A DNA stretch of 64,000 bases, from NCBI GenBank assembly GCA_022606425.2, contig JAHDVF020000016.1, positions 2,572,501 through 2,636,500 of the forward strand, in the 5' to 3' direction. The position numbers and the translations under genes were made by a program. Each line of letters opens with the position of its first letter. The first letter of the stretch is position 1. The DNA comes from Lepidostoma basale (lineage: Eukaryota; Arthropoda; Insecta; Trichoptera; Lepidostomatidae). Positions 1 to 11,187 of the stretch are shown piece after piece. A model generated the notes under the pieces. That model was not told where the DNA came from. It ran no database searches and saw only the letters and a program-made list of their open reading frames with translations.

Positions 1-240
1 TAAATAGGCAGGTTGTGTGACATTTTCTCTCCACTCTATGTTTATTTCTTCATTCCACCAAGGGCAAGGTTTTGGAATAGTAGCCCGACCCACTCTTGAT
101 AAACACTTTATACAAATTTCAGACATCTCAGTGTACGGTTCTTGAGCGGCTTTGCTTCTTCCCAAGTTCCTCTGAACAATGGTTAGTGAGCGGTTTTTAG
201 TAGCCATAGTTTTGCAAAAAGGAAAATCAGGGGTCGAATT
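1..240 (-). mobile_element. R1-like LINE fragment (endonuclease/linker part)
   Basis: Read on the minus strand, this stretch gives the start of an endonuclease-like ORF (ATKNRSLTIVQRNLGRSKAA) and a linker with a PCPWWNEEI motif typical of R1/jockey-group LINE proteins just after the endonuclease. The two parts are in fragments and out of register, so the copy is dead. A related start motif recurs on the plus strand near 2827. The clade is a guess from motif style. Confidence 0.4.
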
Positions 241-369
241 CTTTCTCTTTGGAACGAACGGTATTTGACGGAGTCAACCGGAAAGGTGACTAAAATGTTC
301 TTCCCGACAATATACCATGTCAAAGAATTTCTCAAGGTATAGAATGTTGGTTTCAAGCTCACGCAGAGG

Positions 370-730
370 CTCACTGGTCATGGAAGGCTAATGAGCTACC
401 TATTTAGGTTTAAACTGTCAGAAATAGACAGCTGCCCGTGTGATGACCGGACTCCTCAAGATGTATTTCATTTGTTAATGGTCTGTCCTTTTTCAGCCTG
501 CAAAGACACCAACTGGAGGCCCGATGCAGGAGTCTGGGAAAGGATCTTAATGACATCCCATCCACGATGACTCAGCGCGAGAAGTCGTCTCTTTTTTGAT
601 CAGAATAGTGAAGGACATTGGTATCATAAACCAAAATAGAGAACAGAATGCCGTACACTCTTCTAGTGGAACGGAAGGCCTGCTGACAACGGTCGGCAGG
701 CCGGCTTCTCCTGGAGAGTTTTAGGTGGTT
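370..730 (+). mobile_element. R1-like LINE C-terminal fragment
   Basis: The plus strand encodes a cysteine/histidine cluster (CPCDDRTPQDVFHLLMVCPF) of the kind found at the C-terminus of R1-group LINE ORF2 proteins, followed by a short 3' stretch rich in GGCAGGCCGG-type sequence. No start codon and no intact frame are present. It abuts an opposite-strand fragment of apparently the same group. Confidence 0.45.
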
Positions 731-1340
731 TCCTCTCCACTAGAGCAAATGCTGGGGAAGTTCCTCTTTGGTCCACCATAGATTATCCCTCCCAATCCTG
801 AATAGATAGCTTAGTTAGCAACTGAAGATAATCCTTTTGAAGATTTATAAACCTTGTACATAATAAGCAAGGTAAATAATAATGCAACTCCTATATAAAA
901 ACAAAGAATACTTAATTTAGTATTTTCGACAGTTCCAGTATCCGTTTTCTCACGAAGGAGGACTCATACCATCCTGCTTTAAATTTTGACTTGATTATAA
1001 AGACTTCGAAAACCACAACGACTTCGAAACTTCGGTATCGTGGAGGGGCTGGAATTTTTCCAATGGTGATTTCAGTTTCCTCTATGATGCACTTTCTCAT
1101 GCAAACTGAGATCAACTCCGCTTTATAACATCCATGAATGAGGCCGTGCAAGTTTTTTGACATTGTGTATTCCTGTTTTGATGATTGCTTCCCTAGGAAA
1201 CCCCCGGCTACCACTAATAGACGATATCCGAGACATCAGAATGAAACATAGTTACCACGAAAAGTGGAAGTCTTCTGGTAATTCTCACTCACACTCTCTT
1301 TAGTAGTCTTCGAGCTACGGTAAAATGTAAGCCCTAATCA
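731..1340. other. No recognised gene
   Basis: AT-rich sequence. A 100-codon minus-strand open frame (912-1214) exists but shows no family motif, and no splice or promoter context supports it. It is best treated as chance or decayed repeat. Confidence 0.4.
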
Positions 1341-1660
1341 AAAATATATATAAAAATGCAACTATTCAAGTAAAATTCAACAAGGACTGGTCGACAGACA
1401 AGATACAGATTAAAAGGGGAATCCGACAGGGAGACACAATATCTCCGAAACTTTTCACACTAGCTAAACTAAAGGAATCCATGTTGATGGAAAATATTTC
1501 AACCATCTACGTTTTGCCGATGACATTGTACCCGTGGGCAAGACTCCGGAGGAACTAGCTGAAATGCTGAAAGAACTAAACGATGTATCCAAACTGACAA
1601 AGACCAAGGTGATGGGCACAGAAAGGCTTCAAATCAATGTGCCGTGATAGCCAAACCGCA
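1341..1660 (+). mobile_element. RTE/BovB-like reverse transcriptase fragment
   Basis: Broken frames preserve two reverse transcriptase blocks: GIRQGDTISPKLFT (substrate-binding region) and LRFADDIV, the catalytic [F/Y]ADD box with its paired aspartates. A short tail (ELAEMLKELNDVS) follows, as in RTE/BovB-type LINEs. Small deletions between the blocks prevent a continuous ORF. Confidence 0.55.
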
Positions 1661-1799
1661 CAGCTTAAGACAAGAATTGGACTAAGCTGGGCAGCTTTCG
1701 GAAAAATGGGTTACATCCTTAAAAAACGGAAAATACCGATCAATCAAAAAGTACTTGATGGGTTTTGTTTTGTTTAATGAAATTAATTAAATTCAACAA

Positions 1800-2840
1800 A
1801 ATTAAAAAAAAATAGAAGTGGCTTCCATACCGAATTTGGATCCGACATATAGGATTATACATCTTGCTACTTCAGCCCTGGAAATAGTAGAAATCTCCTT
1901 TTTTGGAAACCATAAAGGAGGGAACAATTGTGGCCCAAGCCTTCAAAGACTTGGAGTGCGACTTGCTCTCCTCGAAATTGAAAAGCGCCCAAGCTATTCT
2001 TGAAAAAGAAGAGCAACACACGATACTTCACAACTTTCGACCAGATATTCCTCCAACTGCATTCACGGATGCATTGGCAGCCAAAAAGAATATATTAAAG
2101 CATGACGTTGTGATAACGGCAAAAGATGAAAACAAAACTTCAAAAGATATTTACGAAAATTTAACCAAAATTATTTAACCCATCAACAACAGGAATCGGA
2201 AATGAAACTATAAACAAAATAAAAAACAAAAAAGTAATACTGTCCTGCTCTTCTAGTGCCAATGCAGAGAAAATGATTCAAGAAATCCCAAAAGCTACTA
2301 ATGGATTTTTAGAAACCAAAAAATGAAGTATTTAAAGCAATAATAATCCTCAAAGGAATTTCAAAAGAGCACCCCAATGAAGATATAATTAATATGAGTG
2401 TACAACAACTGGGAATGATACAGCAGACGATATAATGGAAGTAGTCCATGTAGGAGATGATATAAAAATATAGTTCTTAAAGTAGACGGCAGGATCCGCA
2501 AAGTCTTTTTAGAAATTGAACGTATTTACATTGGGTACTCTCGGGTACATGTCGAAGATTTTAAAACAGTATTTCAATGCTTTAAGTGCATGGGTTTCGG
2601 ACATACCACGCGTAAGTGTACTGAAACCAAGGACAGGTGCCTTCACTGTGGAGGTGAACACAAGTCCTCAGAGTGCAAGAAAAAAGAAGAGCTGAAATGC
2701 TGGAACTGCTTTAAGAGCACCAGTAGACTAAGGAACCCAGGACAACTAATCAAACAAAGGGCTAATGACAACGAGTGTCCTCATCAACAAAAGGCAATTG
2801 AGAGGGCCAACAGCCGGATCGACTATGGGTACTAAAAATC
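1800..2840 (+). mobile_element. LINE ORF1 (gag-like) with CCHC knuckles, degenerate
   Basis: Frames at 1903-2178 and 2590-2835 belong to a gag-like ORF1. The latter carries consecutive zinc-knuckle motifs (CFKCMGFGHTTRKC, then CLHCGGEHKSSEC, then the start of a third, CWNC), the nucleic-acid-binding part of R1/I-group ORF1 proteins. Frameshifts lie between the N- and C-terminal parts. ORF2-like sequence of R1 type follows at once, so the two probably come from one element. Confidence 0.6.
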
Positions 2841-3560
2841 GCTCACTAACCATTGTTCGACAGAGGTCAATGGCGTTTTCGGACCTCTCGAGCGGATTGG
2901 GATCGCTTTGGTGAGATTTTGAAAGATGAGTTGTATGACTTGAGGAGGATCGCGTCTGACCGCCCTGATGAAGTGGGCAACCATTTTAATCGCGCAGTGG
3001 TCAGGGCGTCGGAACAGGCCCGGCCTGGTGGAATACTGACTGCACTGAGACCAGAAGGTCCTACAAGCGAGCCTATAGACGGGCCGGAGATGCCAGAAAG
3101 GGTGGAATCCTTCCTCAGAGGAAGGAAGAGCTCCTGAACGAGCTTAGATGTGCTCGGGGGGCCTACTCTAGGACCCTCCGGCAGGCTAAGACTGCTTCCT
3201 GGCAAAGCTGGGTGACAGAGGTGGGGAATGCCGATCCCTGGACGCTCAACAGCATCATCGGCAGAGCAAGTGCATCTGACGGAGACTGCCTCTCCACCGT
3301 CATTGCGGATGAAGGTGTAGAAACAACAGGTATCTCGGAAACGCTAATGGCGCTGTTGGACAGATTGTCTCCCTTGGAGTCGACGGAGGGCGAGGGCCCT
3401 CACCATGAGCAGGTTCGCGCCCTTTGTCGCATCCCACCCCGGGATATCCGGGGCAGGCCGCCTGTCGCAGAGGTCACTAAGGCAGAGTTAGAAATCATAG
3501 TGAAGGGCCTAGGGCCTACTAAATCCCCGGGCGTCGACAAAATAACGGGCGTAAAAAAGT
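2827..3560 (+). mobile_element. R1-like LINE ORF2 fragment (endonuclease start, linker, RT start)
   Basis: This is GC-rich, unlike its surroundings. It begins with an ORF2-start-like motif (GTKNRSLTIV) and jumps by deletion to the linker between endonuclease and reverse transcriptase (frames at 2853-3137 and 3212-3586). It ends in the first RT block, with LGPTKSPGVDKITG resembling the R1-group L.P.KAPG.DGI motif. Sequence beyond about 3560 is unrelated, so the element is truncated inside the RT domain. Two frameshifts or stops make it non-functional. Confidence 0.55.
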
Positions 3561-3770
3561 CTGTCAATTTGCCGGTGAGGAGATGACCCTCGTCATGCAG
3601 TCGGCACAATAATGAAGGGATTTTGAAGTTTTGTTGCCAACTGGAGTTTACATCTGGCATACACATTTCCAGCTTCGTATGCACGCGCGTAAATACATCC
3701 ATCCCCGCTAGCCATTCAACATGCTGCCTACTATGCAAAATGCAATTATGGTTTAGTGTGTCCTGTTCCC
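3561..3770. other. Unassigned spacer
   Basis: No coding motif or repeat recognised on either strand. It lies between the truncated R1-like fragment and an RTE 5' fragment. Confidence 0.35.
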
Positions 3771-4045
3771 ACGCTGTCTTCGCCGGACGAGCCGAAGATG
3801 AAAAGACATTTCGTTTTATTATTATGTGTACTTTTAGTTATTATATCATATCATTATTTTTGTGTACTTTTAGTTGCAGTAATAATGTATAGAAATATAA
3901 TAGATAGAAAAGTAATGTCTAAGGTAGAAGTGTGTGCGGGAGATATGATGACAGGTGTCGATGAGGTCCGCAACCCATCACGCCGCGTTTCCCGCGGAGG
4001 CGAACAGAGGAGAGTGGAATGCCGCATTGGAACGTTAAATATTTG
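3771..4045 (+). mobile_element. RTE LINE 5'-end fragment
   Basis: This matches the start of the better preserved RTE copy at 6390. Both have the block from the GATGAGGTCCGCAACCCATC-like segment through CGCCGCGTTTCCCGC to GTGGAATGCCGCATTGG, which encodes the lead-in to the endonuclease (VECRIGTLN). The copy stops right at the endonuclease start. The same segment is reused in the short RTE derivatives at 22.8-23.3 and 30.8-31.4 kb. Confidence 0.6.
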
Positions 4046-4209
4046 AGAGGAAATGTTATAATAAAATTATTTTGTTGTCTGGTGAATTTCCACAAACTCT
4101 ACCAGTTATAGAAGGTTCAACTGCTGCTTCACGTATAAGTCCATCGATACTGCGATGAATCGAGACGAAGTTGTCAATTATCCGACTGAATTCTTAAATT
4201 CACTCCATT

Positions 4210-5200
4210 TTTCGTATGCCGCCGCATAGTTCCGGTTGTCATTCTAAACGTGAAGCAGTGGTCGTGTTTGCACCGTCATTGTTTTCAGTTTTGCGATGTC
4301 GTGACATGACGTCATACCTAAACGGTTTGCGTAAGGCATCATATTCGGTGCATAGAATAAAGCCCAAGGAGGGAAGTTCTTATGTGTCGTTTAAGATTGG
4401 AATACCGAGTTCGGTTGTCTCGGAGGTCCTGGAGCCTAAACACTGGCCACGCCGTTCCTTCATCAAGGAGTGGCGGACGGGTGTTGCCGCTCCGTGGCTT
4501 CCGAGGGCTAGCTGACTCGGTTCATCCAATTCTTTCTTATTTCTATATCAGAATGTTTGAGGATTGAGGACAAAATGCTCGAAATTTTTCTCCAATGTTT
4601 CGGTGAGTGAGGCTAACATAATCGATCTCATTGAGACTTGGCTAAATTCGAGCGTCCTCTCCTCTGAGCTTTTTGATATAGAGAACTCTAATGTCTTTCG
4701 CAGAGATCGGGACAGCGACAATAGTCGCAGTCGCGGTGGCGGCTGCTTGTTGGCGGTCGTGAGGAGGGATGCGCCGCTGAGGGCGTCCTCAATCTTGAAT
4801 CAGTCAATGAGGATCTCTGGGTGAAACTTATGTATGGGGTAAATCATGTGACATATATGTGTTACATATATACCACCGGGGTCTAATTGGGAAATACATA
4901 ACCGATTTTTTGATGCGTTGCATACGAGCTTCAATCTGATCGGAGGTAAAAGTTTCATTGTGATGGGCGACTTTAACCTGTACTCTGCCCATGGGATCGA
5001 CAATGTCCAGCGTGACTTGGAGTACCCATGCACAGTTTTCGGGCTTGCACTACACAATGTCTTTTGAACTCTGGACTTGATTTTGAGCAACATCAAATTG
5101 CAAGTTTCAACATAAGTGTCCCCATTAGTTACTGAAGATGATTACCATCCCGCGCTAGTTTCAGTACTTTGGTAAAGATAATCCTGGTATTACCAGAGTA
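4210..5200 (+). mobile_element. CR1/jockey-type LINE fragment (ORF1 tail and endonuclease)
   Basis: The frame at 4216-4515 resembles the C-terminal part of a LINE ORF1 (YVSFKIGIPSSVVSEVLEP then WP and IKEW). The frame from about 4564 is an apurinic endonuclease start (IIDLIETWLNSSV, SELFD, VFRRDRD, GGGCLLAVV). Broken frames then give NLYSAHGID and a HPALV end motif. The catalytic ETW block is visible, but stop codons and frameshifts interrupt the domain. Confidence 0.6.
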
Positions 5201-5229
5201 CCGCGTTCGTAAGATGTCACTTAATTATG

Positions 5230-5830
5230 AATAGCTGCACACTCATTCAAAATGCACTTTCTTTGAAGAGCTTATTTCACTATTAGAACACGCAGTTAAT
5301 TACACCCGTCCAGTATACATTTCGGGAGACTTTAATATTCACATTGAAAAAAGTGACTGTAAGTATACAAAGAAACTAGAGAAGATTCTCAAAGACTTTG
5401 GGTAAACCCAAAGAGTCACATATCCTACACATGATGCAGGCGGGATATTAGATCTGGTGATCACAAGTGAAAATGTCGATCTCAGAGCATGCCGAGTAAA
5501 AGATGTTGGTTTGTCGGATCACAGGATGGTAATCTCTGATCTAAATTTTACGAGACCTGCTCCAATTTACAAAACAATAAAATCGAAAAGTTGGAGTACT
5601 TTCGATGATGATGGCTTTTATGGAGAATTACAATCCTCTAGCTTATGTAATCAGGAGTGTAACTAATATTTAATATTTACAATAACACCTTGTCATCGTT
5701 AATAGATAAATATGCTCCTATTACAGGTAAAAAGTGCCGAACTCGAAACATATAAAATAAATGGTTCGATGAGGAATGCCGGTCTCATTAGAAAAGCTGA
5801 AATGCAATTTAGATTGGATAGCTCAACTGA
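5230..5830 (+). mobile_element. L2/CR1-type LINE endonuclease fragment
   Basis: Broken plus-strand frames contain YISGDFNIHIEKSD, THDAGGILDLVIT and VGLSDHRMVISDL, the second half of an L2/CR1-type endonuclease including the conserved SDH box. A WFDEECR-like linker remnant follows. It is a different element from the 4.2-kb fragment, because it restarts inside the endonuclease. It may be the 5' part of the reverse transcriptase fragment at 7.4 kb. Confidence 0.6.
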
Positions 5831-6388
5831 TTTAATTCCACTCGCGTCGAGCGGAGCGGTCACGTTTAAGACTGCTCCGGGGTTTAGTGGCTTTAGAGGG
5901 TGATAGGGCACTCTGCACTCACTCTAGTACAAGTGTAAAATAAGTGCATTATACCGTACCGATATACACGTTAATTATATAATATAGATCAAAGTGAAGC
6001 ACAACAGTGTAAATGTTGTGGCAGGAATTGCCGCTAAAAATTCTGGAGACGCCAAATAATTTGCCATTCGCGGCCTTCCTAGAAGAAACCTAGGAACCAG
6101 ACATCCGGTTCCCATCGGACACGCTGGGCGCACCTACGCACGCGTTATATGCTCTGGACAGTGGACGACTGCACCCCGCACCCCCCACCACCGCACCTGA
6201 CCCCGTCGATAGCCGCCACCGCAATGGATACACGGCCACTCCTGCCATCGCCGCACCAGTTTGCCGAAAACAAGTGAAAAGACATCGGATATGTGCTTGT
6301 TTGTGGATTCTTCAGTGATTTATTGTTTTACTGGTAGTTTTGGCTTAGTATTAGTAATGTAGCATTAGTGTATTTGTAATAATAATGT
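5831..6388. other. Non-coding stretch upstream of an RTE copy
   Basis: It contains a short GC-rich patch (6060-6260, C-rich and CACCGCACC-like) next to AT-rich sequence. No gene is recognised. Its position directly before the RTE endonuclease start makes an RTE 5' untranslated region possible for the part after about 6240, but this cannot be shown here. Confidence 0.35.
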
Positions 6389-7140
6389 AGTAATTAAGTG
6401 GGCGCGGGAGTAATGCCTATAGGTGGCGATGAGGCACGCAACCCATCACGCCGCATATCCCGAGATGGCGAACAGAGGAGGGTGGAGTGCCGGATTGGTG
6501 CGTGGAATGTAAGAGGAGGAATGGAAAGAAAGATGAATGAAATGTATATTGAAATGAAAAGGCATTGTATAGACATCCTGTGCGTGACTGAGAGCATGAT
6601 GAAAGAGAGAGGAATGAAGGAGCATGGCAACACGCTTGTGTTGTGGTCTGGAGTGCCGCAATCACAAAGAGGCTGTCAGGGCGTTGCGGCGCTACTTTCG
6701 CTAGAATGGCAGAATGTATGAAAGAATATGAATGTGTGAGCCCGAGGCTTATGTGGATCCGCTTTAAAATCGGATTGACAAGGATCTTCCTCATCATAGG
6801 GTATGCTCCGGTCAATTCCGATGGAGAGGCGGTGAAGGTTTGTTTTGGGATAAAGTTAGGGAAATCGCGGAAGTTAAGAAAGTGAACGAAAGATTAATTT
6901 TGGCAGGGGGATATAAATGGTTGGGTGGGAACCCAAAGGAGTGGTTTTGAGGAATGTCTGGGCATGTCTTTGGTGATCCTAAGACGAATGATAATGGGAT
7001 GAGATTCCTTGATGTATGTCTGGAATGGAACCTCTTTGTGGCGAATACTATTTTCGACCACAAGAGGATCCATATGATACATGGCAAAGAGGGAATGAGA
7101 GAATGATGATTGATTATGTTGCAATCGACTCTAAAAACCA
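6389..7140 (+). mobile_element. RTE LINE, 5' half with endonuclease
   Basis: The frame starting at 6398 encodes RIGAWNVRGGMERKMNEMY then IDILCVTESMMKERG, the N-terminal part of an RTE apurinic-like endonuclease. Later frames give the middle (MWIRFKIG, IIGYAPVN) and the end (WERGNERMMIDYVAIDS), which is almost the same as the endonuclease end at 47653 in the long RTE copy. At least two frameshifts separate the parts. Sequence after about 7140 is unrelated, so the RT half is missing. Confidence 0.7.
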
Positions 7141-7265
7141 AAAAGCAATCAATATATCAAAACAATCCAAAAAGTCCATGGAACAACCACAAAAACATTA
7201 CACAAAAAAAGAAATCCCATCTGGAAACCTCCATCACAGCACAGGTGAAAATAGAATGAGTATAG

Positions 7266-7300
7266 TGCAGGGGTTCTCAAAGTGTGCACGGTAGAAAGTA
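7266..7300. mobile_element. hAT-like terminal fragment
   Basis: CAGGGGTTCTCAAAGTGTG at 7268 is the kind of terminal sequence found on hAT elements. A related TTCTCAAAGTGGGCGATAACGC stretch begins near 8292. The two could be ends or internal parts of the same decayed family, but no element body is recognisable. Confidence 0.35.
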
Positions 7301-7399
7301 AAGAGGGGCGCCGTGAGTCGATCCTCTATCATTGTCCGAAACCACAAATATTCGCGGGTACCTATAAAGCAACAATTTTTATTTTGAATTCGGTACTCC

Positions 7400-8290
7400 C
7401 TGCAGACCGACTAGAGGGATACCGGCCAATTTCTAACCTTCCATTCATGTCAAAACTTCTGGAAAGGGTCATAGCTTAACAGATTGTTAAATATCTCCAT
7501 AGTAGTAATCTTTTATCAACTAACCAATCTGCATATCGGAAATATCACTCCACAGAGACAGTTCTAATGAGAATCATGTCAGATATCATAACAGGAGTTG
7601 AAAATGGAAAATTGCTTTAGTATCTGTTTTAGATATGAGCGCAGCTTTTGATACTGTAGATCATGATACACTACTTAGGAAGTTGAAACATGAGTTCGGT
7701 ATCGGAGGAACAGCTCTTGGATGGATGAAATCCTACCTCTCGGAGAGACGTCAATTTGTAGGTCTAAGTGATTCTAAAAAATGAAATGAAGTGTGGGGTC
7801 CCCCAAGGATCAGTTCTTGGGCCATTGCTCTTCCTTTTGTAATAATAATAATATGCTAACTTTTAAAGCGCCGTTTTTGTGATGTAATCACCTCAAGGGC
7901 GCATTAAGACGTGTTTTAAATCTAAAAATCTAAATGTGACCGCTTAAAAAACGATCGGTTTAAAAGTATAGTAGAACAAAGTATAAATGTTTAAATTGGG
8001 TATGAAATATGTACATAAACAATATTGATAAAGTCATCCAGACAGAAGGATTTGAATAATTTGGTTACGCAGATGACCGTTTAATCTATAAGTTGCGCGA
8101 TTTCGACGAGAGATAAAACAAGGGTTGATACTGTGCGATGTATAGACCGAGTTTCAGAATGGACGGCCGAGAATAAACTTAAAATAAACATCACAAAAAA
8201 ATAACTCATATGGGTGACCCTTTGAAAATAGGAGCGCTAGAAATATCTCCTTCAAAGAGTTTAAAGTTTCTAGGTGTTCATTTAGATGTC
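7400..8290 (+). mobile_element. L2/CR1-type LINE reverse transcriptase fragment
   Basis: Broken frames give YRPISNLPFMSKLLERVIA, then TNQSAYRKYHSTETVL, then LDMSAAFDTVDHDTLLRKL (RT block with the first catalytic aspartate), SYLSERRQFV, a VPQGSVLGPL-type block and YADD-like residues near 8062. The family usually has one long ORF; here several stops and an AT-rich insertion (about 7835-8020) split it. Confidence 0.65.
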
Positions 8291-8400
8291 CTTCTCAAAG
8301 TGGGCGATAACGCCCCCTTGTGGGCGCTGATGGCCTAGAGGGGGGCGGTAAGGGGCCCAGAAAAAAATGGGGGGTGTTGAAGTCCTTTAGGGGGGCTATG
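8290..8400. repeat. G-rich hAT-like remnant
   Basis: This is a short, very G-rich block (GGGCGATAACGCCCCCTTGT, then runs of G). Such blocks occur near the end of some hAT elements. There is no coding potential, and it lies between a plus-strand RT fragment and minus-strand RTE pieces. Confidence 0.35.
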
Positions 8401-8404
8401 GCTG

Positions 8405-8635
8405 AATTGTAATTTCATCTACTACACAATACCTTCTTCCGCTCTACATTCCATTCTTATATCAGCATTTGAGATTCTGTCGTATTTCGTTCTACCACAC
8501 ATACGTCTTAGGGACCTCATCTCTACAGCATTTATTCTGCTCTCATCCTTCTTCTGTCAGTTCCATGCTTCGCTTCCATACATTAGGGTTGGGACCAGAA
8601 CTCCATTGTGAACGGCCGCAGCATTGATTACGTTT
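8405..8635 (-). mobile_element. RTE LINE fragment (C-terminal part)
   Basis: The minus strand matches the region of the long RTE copies that reads [14 protein letters not shown]...[20 protein letters not shown] (compare 17430-17530 and 50860-50950). Point changes and small gaps remain. It is an isolated fragment without the TTAG-repeat tail. Confidence 0.6.
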
Positions 8636-8740
8636 TGTATTCTGTTTTTTGGCAATCCAGCGTACCTTGGTTTGTTGTCGAATAAATTCATTTCTGATCC
8701 TGTCTCTTAAAGTTATTCCAAGCATGGCACAAGCAAGCTG
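8636..8740 (-). mobile_element. BovB-like RTE C-terminal fragment
   Basis: The minus strand encodes MLGITLRDRIRNEFIRQQTK, a motif typical of the C-terminal tail of BovB-like RTE proteins. The same LRDR(V/I)RN motif occurs in the insert at 36713 and near 41450. Confidence 0.5.
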
Positions 8741-8744
8741 GCTG

Positions 8745-8945
8745 GAACTTGTACACTAGACCAATGGCGGTACTCCCATTAAAGCCCAGAAGCCCGGCTT
8801 GCGTAAGAAATTTTGAATCAAACCCCCCAAATCTAAGTAATCATGCCCCCGCATAAACCAACAACCCACCAAATCAGCTTCCAACAATGTTCCCATCAGA
8901 CGTAAGAGGAATAGCCACAAGAGCTGAAGCACTGTAAGTCGGATT
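8745..8945. repeat. Dispersed repeat (family D), copy 1
   Basis: The GGCGGTACTCCCAT segment with its AGAAGCCCGGCTTGCGTAAG continuation also occurs at 18520-18650. The CAGACGTAAGAGGAATAGCC part recurs inverted at 18610-18640, and a related piece lies at 59990-60070. A short reverse piece sits at 11800-11835. It has no coding content and is probably a non-autonomous DNA element, class unknown. Confidence 0.5.
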
Positions 8946-8999
8946 TAATATTTTAAAATTCACTGAAATTTAAACCTACCTACTATACAACATCGATTA

Positions 9000-9465
9000 T
9001 TTAGTTTATATTGCTGCCCTGTTTGATTGTATAAAAATTAAAAACATTTAACATAGCTTTCGTAGGATAGCCAGTGAGCAATCGAGTTTTAACAAGATTT
9101 GTTAAATAATACAATCCTGCTGTTACGACCACAACGGAACTCAGAAAACCACTTCTTAACCATTGAAATTGATGGTGCAGAATCCCCATAGTATTTATAA
9201 AGCCTTTCCTTGGTTTCGATAATGGTTTTTTTATCCAAAAAATAATACTTAATCAGCACACGAAATTTACTTTTTTCCATTTTCGTTACAATTCACGGGG
9301 TTGTTTGCTTTCAATGACTGTCAAATATAAACAAAATGGCACAGCCTTCTCAAAATTGTACAGTAGTCTATTCATAGATGGCAGTTGACGGGAGCAGTGT
9401 TGCATTTAAAGTTACTGCTCGAGAAATTCAAAGTCACTGACTTATCAAACCGCCCTTGTATAAAA
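9000..9465 (-). mobile_element. mariner relic (mauritiana-like), mostly deleted
   Basis: On the minus strand, the frame starting at 9280 reads MEKSKFRVLIKYYFLDKKTI then YYGDSAPSISMVKKWFSEFR, the helix-turn-helix N-terminus of a mariner transposase. The catalytic domain is gone. A terminal-repeat-like sequence (TACAAGGGCGGTTTGATAAG, read on minus) lies at about 9440-9461 upstream of the start codon. The other end is not clear. The copy is inactive. Confidence 0.6.
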
Positions 9466-10040
9466 ACCACTTTATTATGAGTAAGAAGTGCCAAATAGTT
9501 TCACTCTGTAGCGAGCTTCTTCAGGGCTATACACAAACTTTTTGTTCATAATAGAAAGTGTTTAATTCAATATTTAAATGTCAAACCACCAAGTATTGGC
9601 TTCTTACAAGAGAAAAAATATTTTTTTCGAGATAAATCTTACAAGAACATGAAAGGAATTTTACACCAAAAAGAGATCAACCAGATCGAGATTATAGGAT
9701 ATTTCTTTTAATCCCCCTGAATATTGGTCAAAGACACATGGAAATATGCATTTAAAACAAATTTAAAAACAAGGCACCTTAAAGGAGAGGCCGACATCCA
9801 TGAGCTAATAAAACAACAAATGAGAAAGAATTTGCTGTGGATCACATTCAATAATATTATCAAAATAACCCAGAAAGACACAAAATATCCATTGAAAATT
9901 TTCATATAGAAATAAGTTAAAGATAGCATAGAACGAAAACGGTTAAAAAAAAATTAATGGAGTGAGTTGACGAGCAAAAGCTTTCATTTAAGCAACTTTA
10001 TAATGACACTCTCCGTGTGTGGTAAATAACTCATATTAAA
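9466..10040. other. No recognised gene
   Basis: AT-rich sequence. A 61-codon plus-strand frame (9724-9909) and its antisense partner show no known motif, so neither is called. Confidence 0.4.
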
Positions 10041-10135
10041 AATTTGTTAAATGTTGCCATTTGATAATGCCTTAGGAGGGCGAAACATGTCATTCCCATA
10101 AAATATAATAAAACCTCGAAAAAACTGACATTTTC
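10041..10135. repeat. Dispersed repeat (family E), copy 1
   Basis: The motif TGATAATGCCTTAG followed by G(A/G)AACATGTCATTCCCATAAA and a TAATAAAA-rich tail is shared with copies near 19570-19640 and 26100-26190. A looser match lies near 60245-60310. It is short, non-coding and ends A-rich. Confidence 0.5.
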
Positions 10136-10530
10136 ATTGTTTAACCTACGTATTTGAACGTACGTGATACGCACACTTTGACTGTACCATTCTGCACTAT
10201 CCCGTATCACGTACGCGCTTGAGAAAAAGTAATGTACCTAAAATGTACAAACTGTTAGGGATACGCGCGTGTGCCAACAACAATTGAGTACAAGTCTTCA
10301 TAAAAATGAAAGTTTTACAAGGGGCAGGCGAAGTGTGCGACCGAGTATTTGACGTTTCGTAATTTAAAAATATCAAATTAAATTTCATAAATAAAAAACC
10401 TGCTTTTTTTTTTTACACGTTTTTTCAGAAAATAACCTGCGGTTAATATGGAGTTTTACGTCATTGTTCAAGAAACAATAAATAAGATGTAATAAATGTA
10501 CTAAAATATATCAGGACAGAAATAATTCAT

Positions 10531-11187
10531 GCCCGTAGCACACCTCCGCTGCGAAACCATAACAGCGGAGTTGCAGTAATTTCGCCATGTCTTGTCCGTA
10601 TGTAGGAGAAGCGGAACACTAGCGAAACTGCCTGTTCTAATGCATAGATTTGACTATAATTCTATCTCTTTCCCCGCGCGGTTTCGTCGATCTGCTCCGA
10701 CGCCAGTCACACTTCCGCGTTCCGGCCACCATTTTGTTGCGGTGCCGCATTGTTTTCGCACGTGTTTGTGGAAGTCGACAAAAATAAAAAGCGAAACTAA
10801 ATTTTTTCATAAAATGGATGTCGATTTTACAGAAAAATTAATTCAAGAGGTCAGAAAAAGACCTATTCTCTATTTATTAAATCATCCAGACTAAAAATAA
10901 TATGAAAAAATTGCAGGCATGGAGAGAAATACAAAGGGAATTAAATGAGGCATGCATGTAGTATTTTTATAACAATAATATACTGTATTACACGTATTTG
11001 TATATTAATTTATTTGTTCAAAAGATAACGATCTGATAACGACGACATTTCGCTCCGATTGCCTCAACTCAACTGACTCGCGTGACATTCCGACGCCCAG
11101 ATCCGCTACTCAAACTACATTTGATCGCAGTGGAATTCATCCAGCGGTTTCGCTACTCGTATTTCGCAGTGGAGGTGTGCTACATGT
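10531..11187. mobile_element. Harbinger-like non-autonomous DNA element
   Basis: The ends are imperfect inverted repeats: GTAGCACACCTCCGCTGCG at 10535 and, on the opposite strand, GTAGCACACCTCCACTGCG ending at 11183. The interior is GC-rich near the ends and carries a MADF-type reading frame, a domain often encoded by PIF/Harbinger elements. No DDE transposase is present, so the copy would depend on transposase in trans. Class assignment rests on the ends and the MADF domain. Confidence 0.55.
10814..10961 (+). pseudogene. MADF-domain fragment, frameshifted
   Basis: The ATG-initiated frame reads MDVDFTEKLIQEVRKRPILY then LLNHPD and stops at 10894. After loss of about two bases the next frame continues KNNMKKLQAWREIQREL to a stop at 10961. 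Together they resemble the first two helices of a MADF DNA-binding domain (L.eevr.rP.LYd..hp.Yk....k..aW.ei...l). In intact Harbinger elements such a protein partners the transposase. Here it is truncated and broken. Confidence 0.6.

Noticed and set aside
3560..3900. Host exon in the 89- and 96-codon overlapping frames
   Set aside because: Overlapping frames without family motifs, ending in RTE 5' sequence. Most likely RTE 5' region and unknown repeat.
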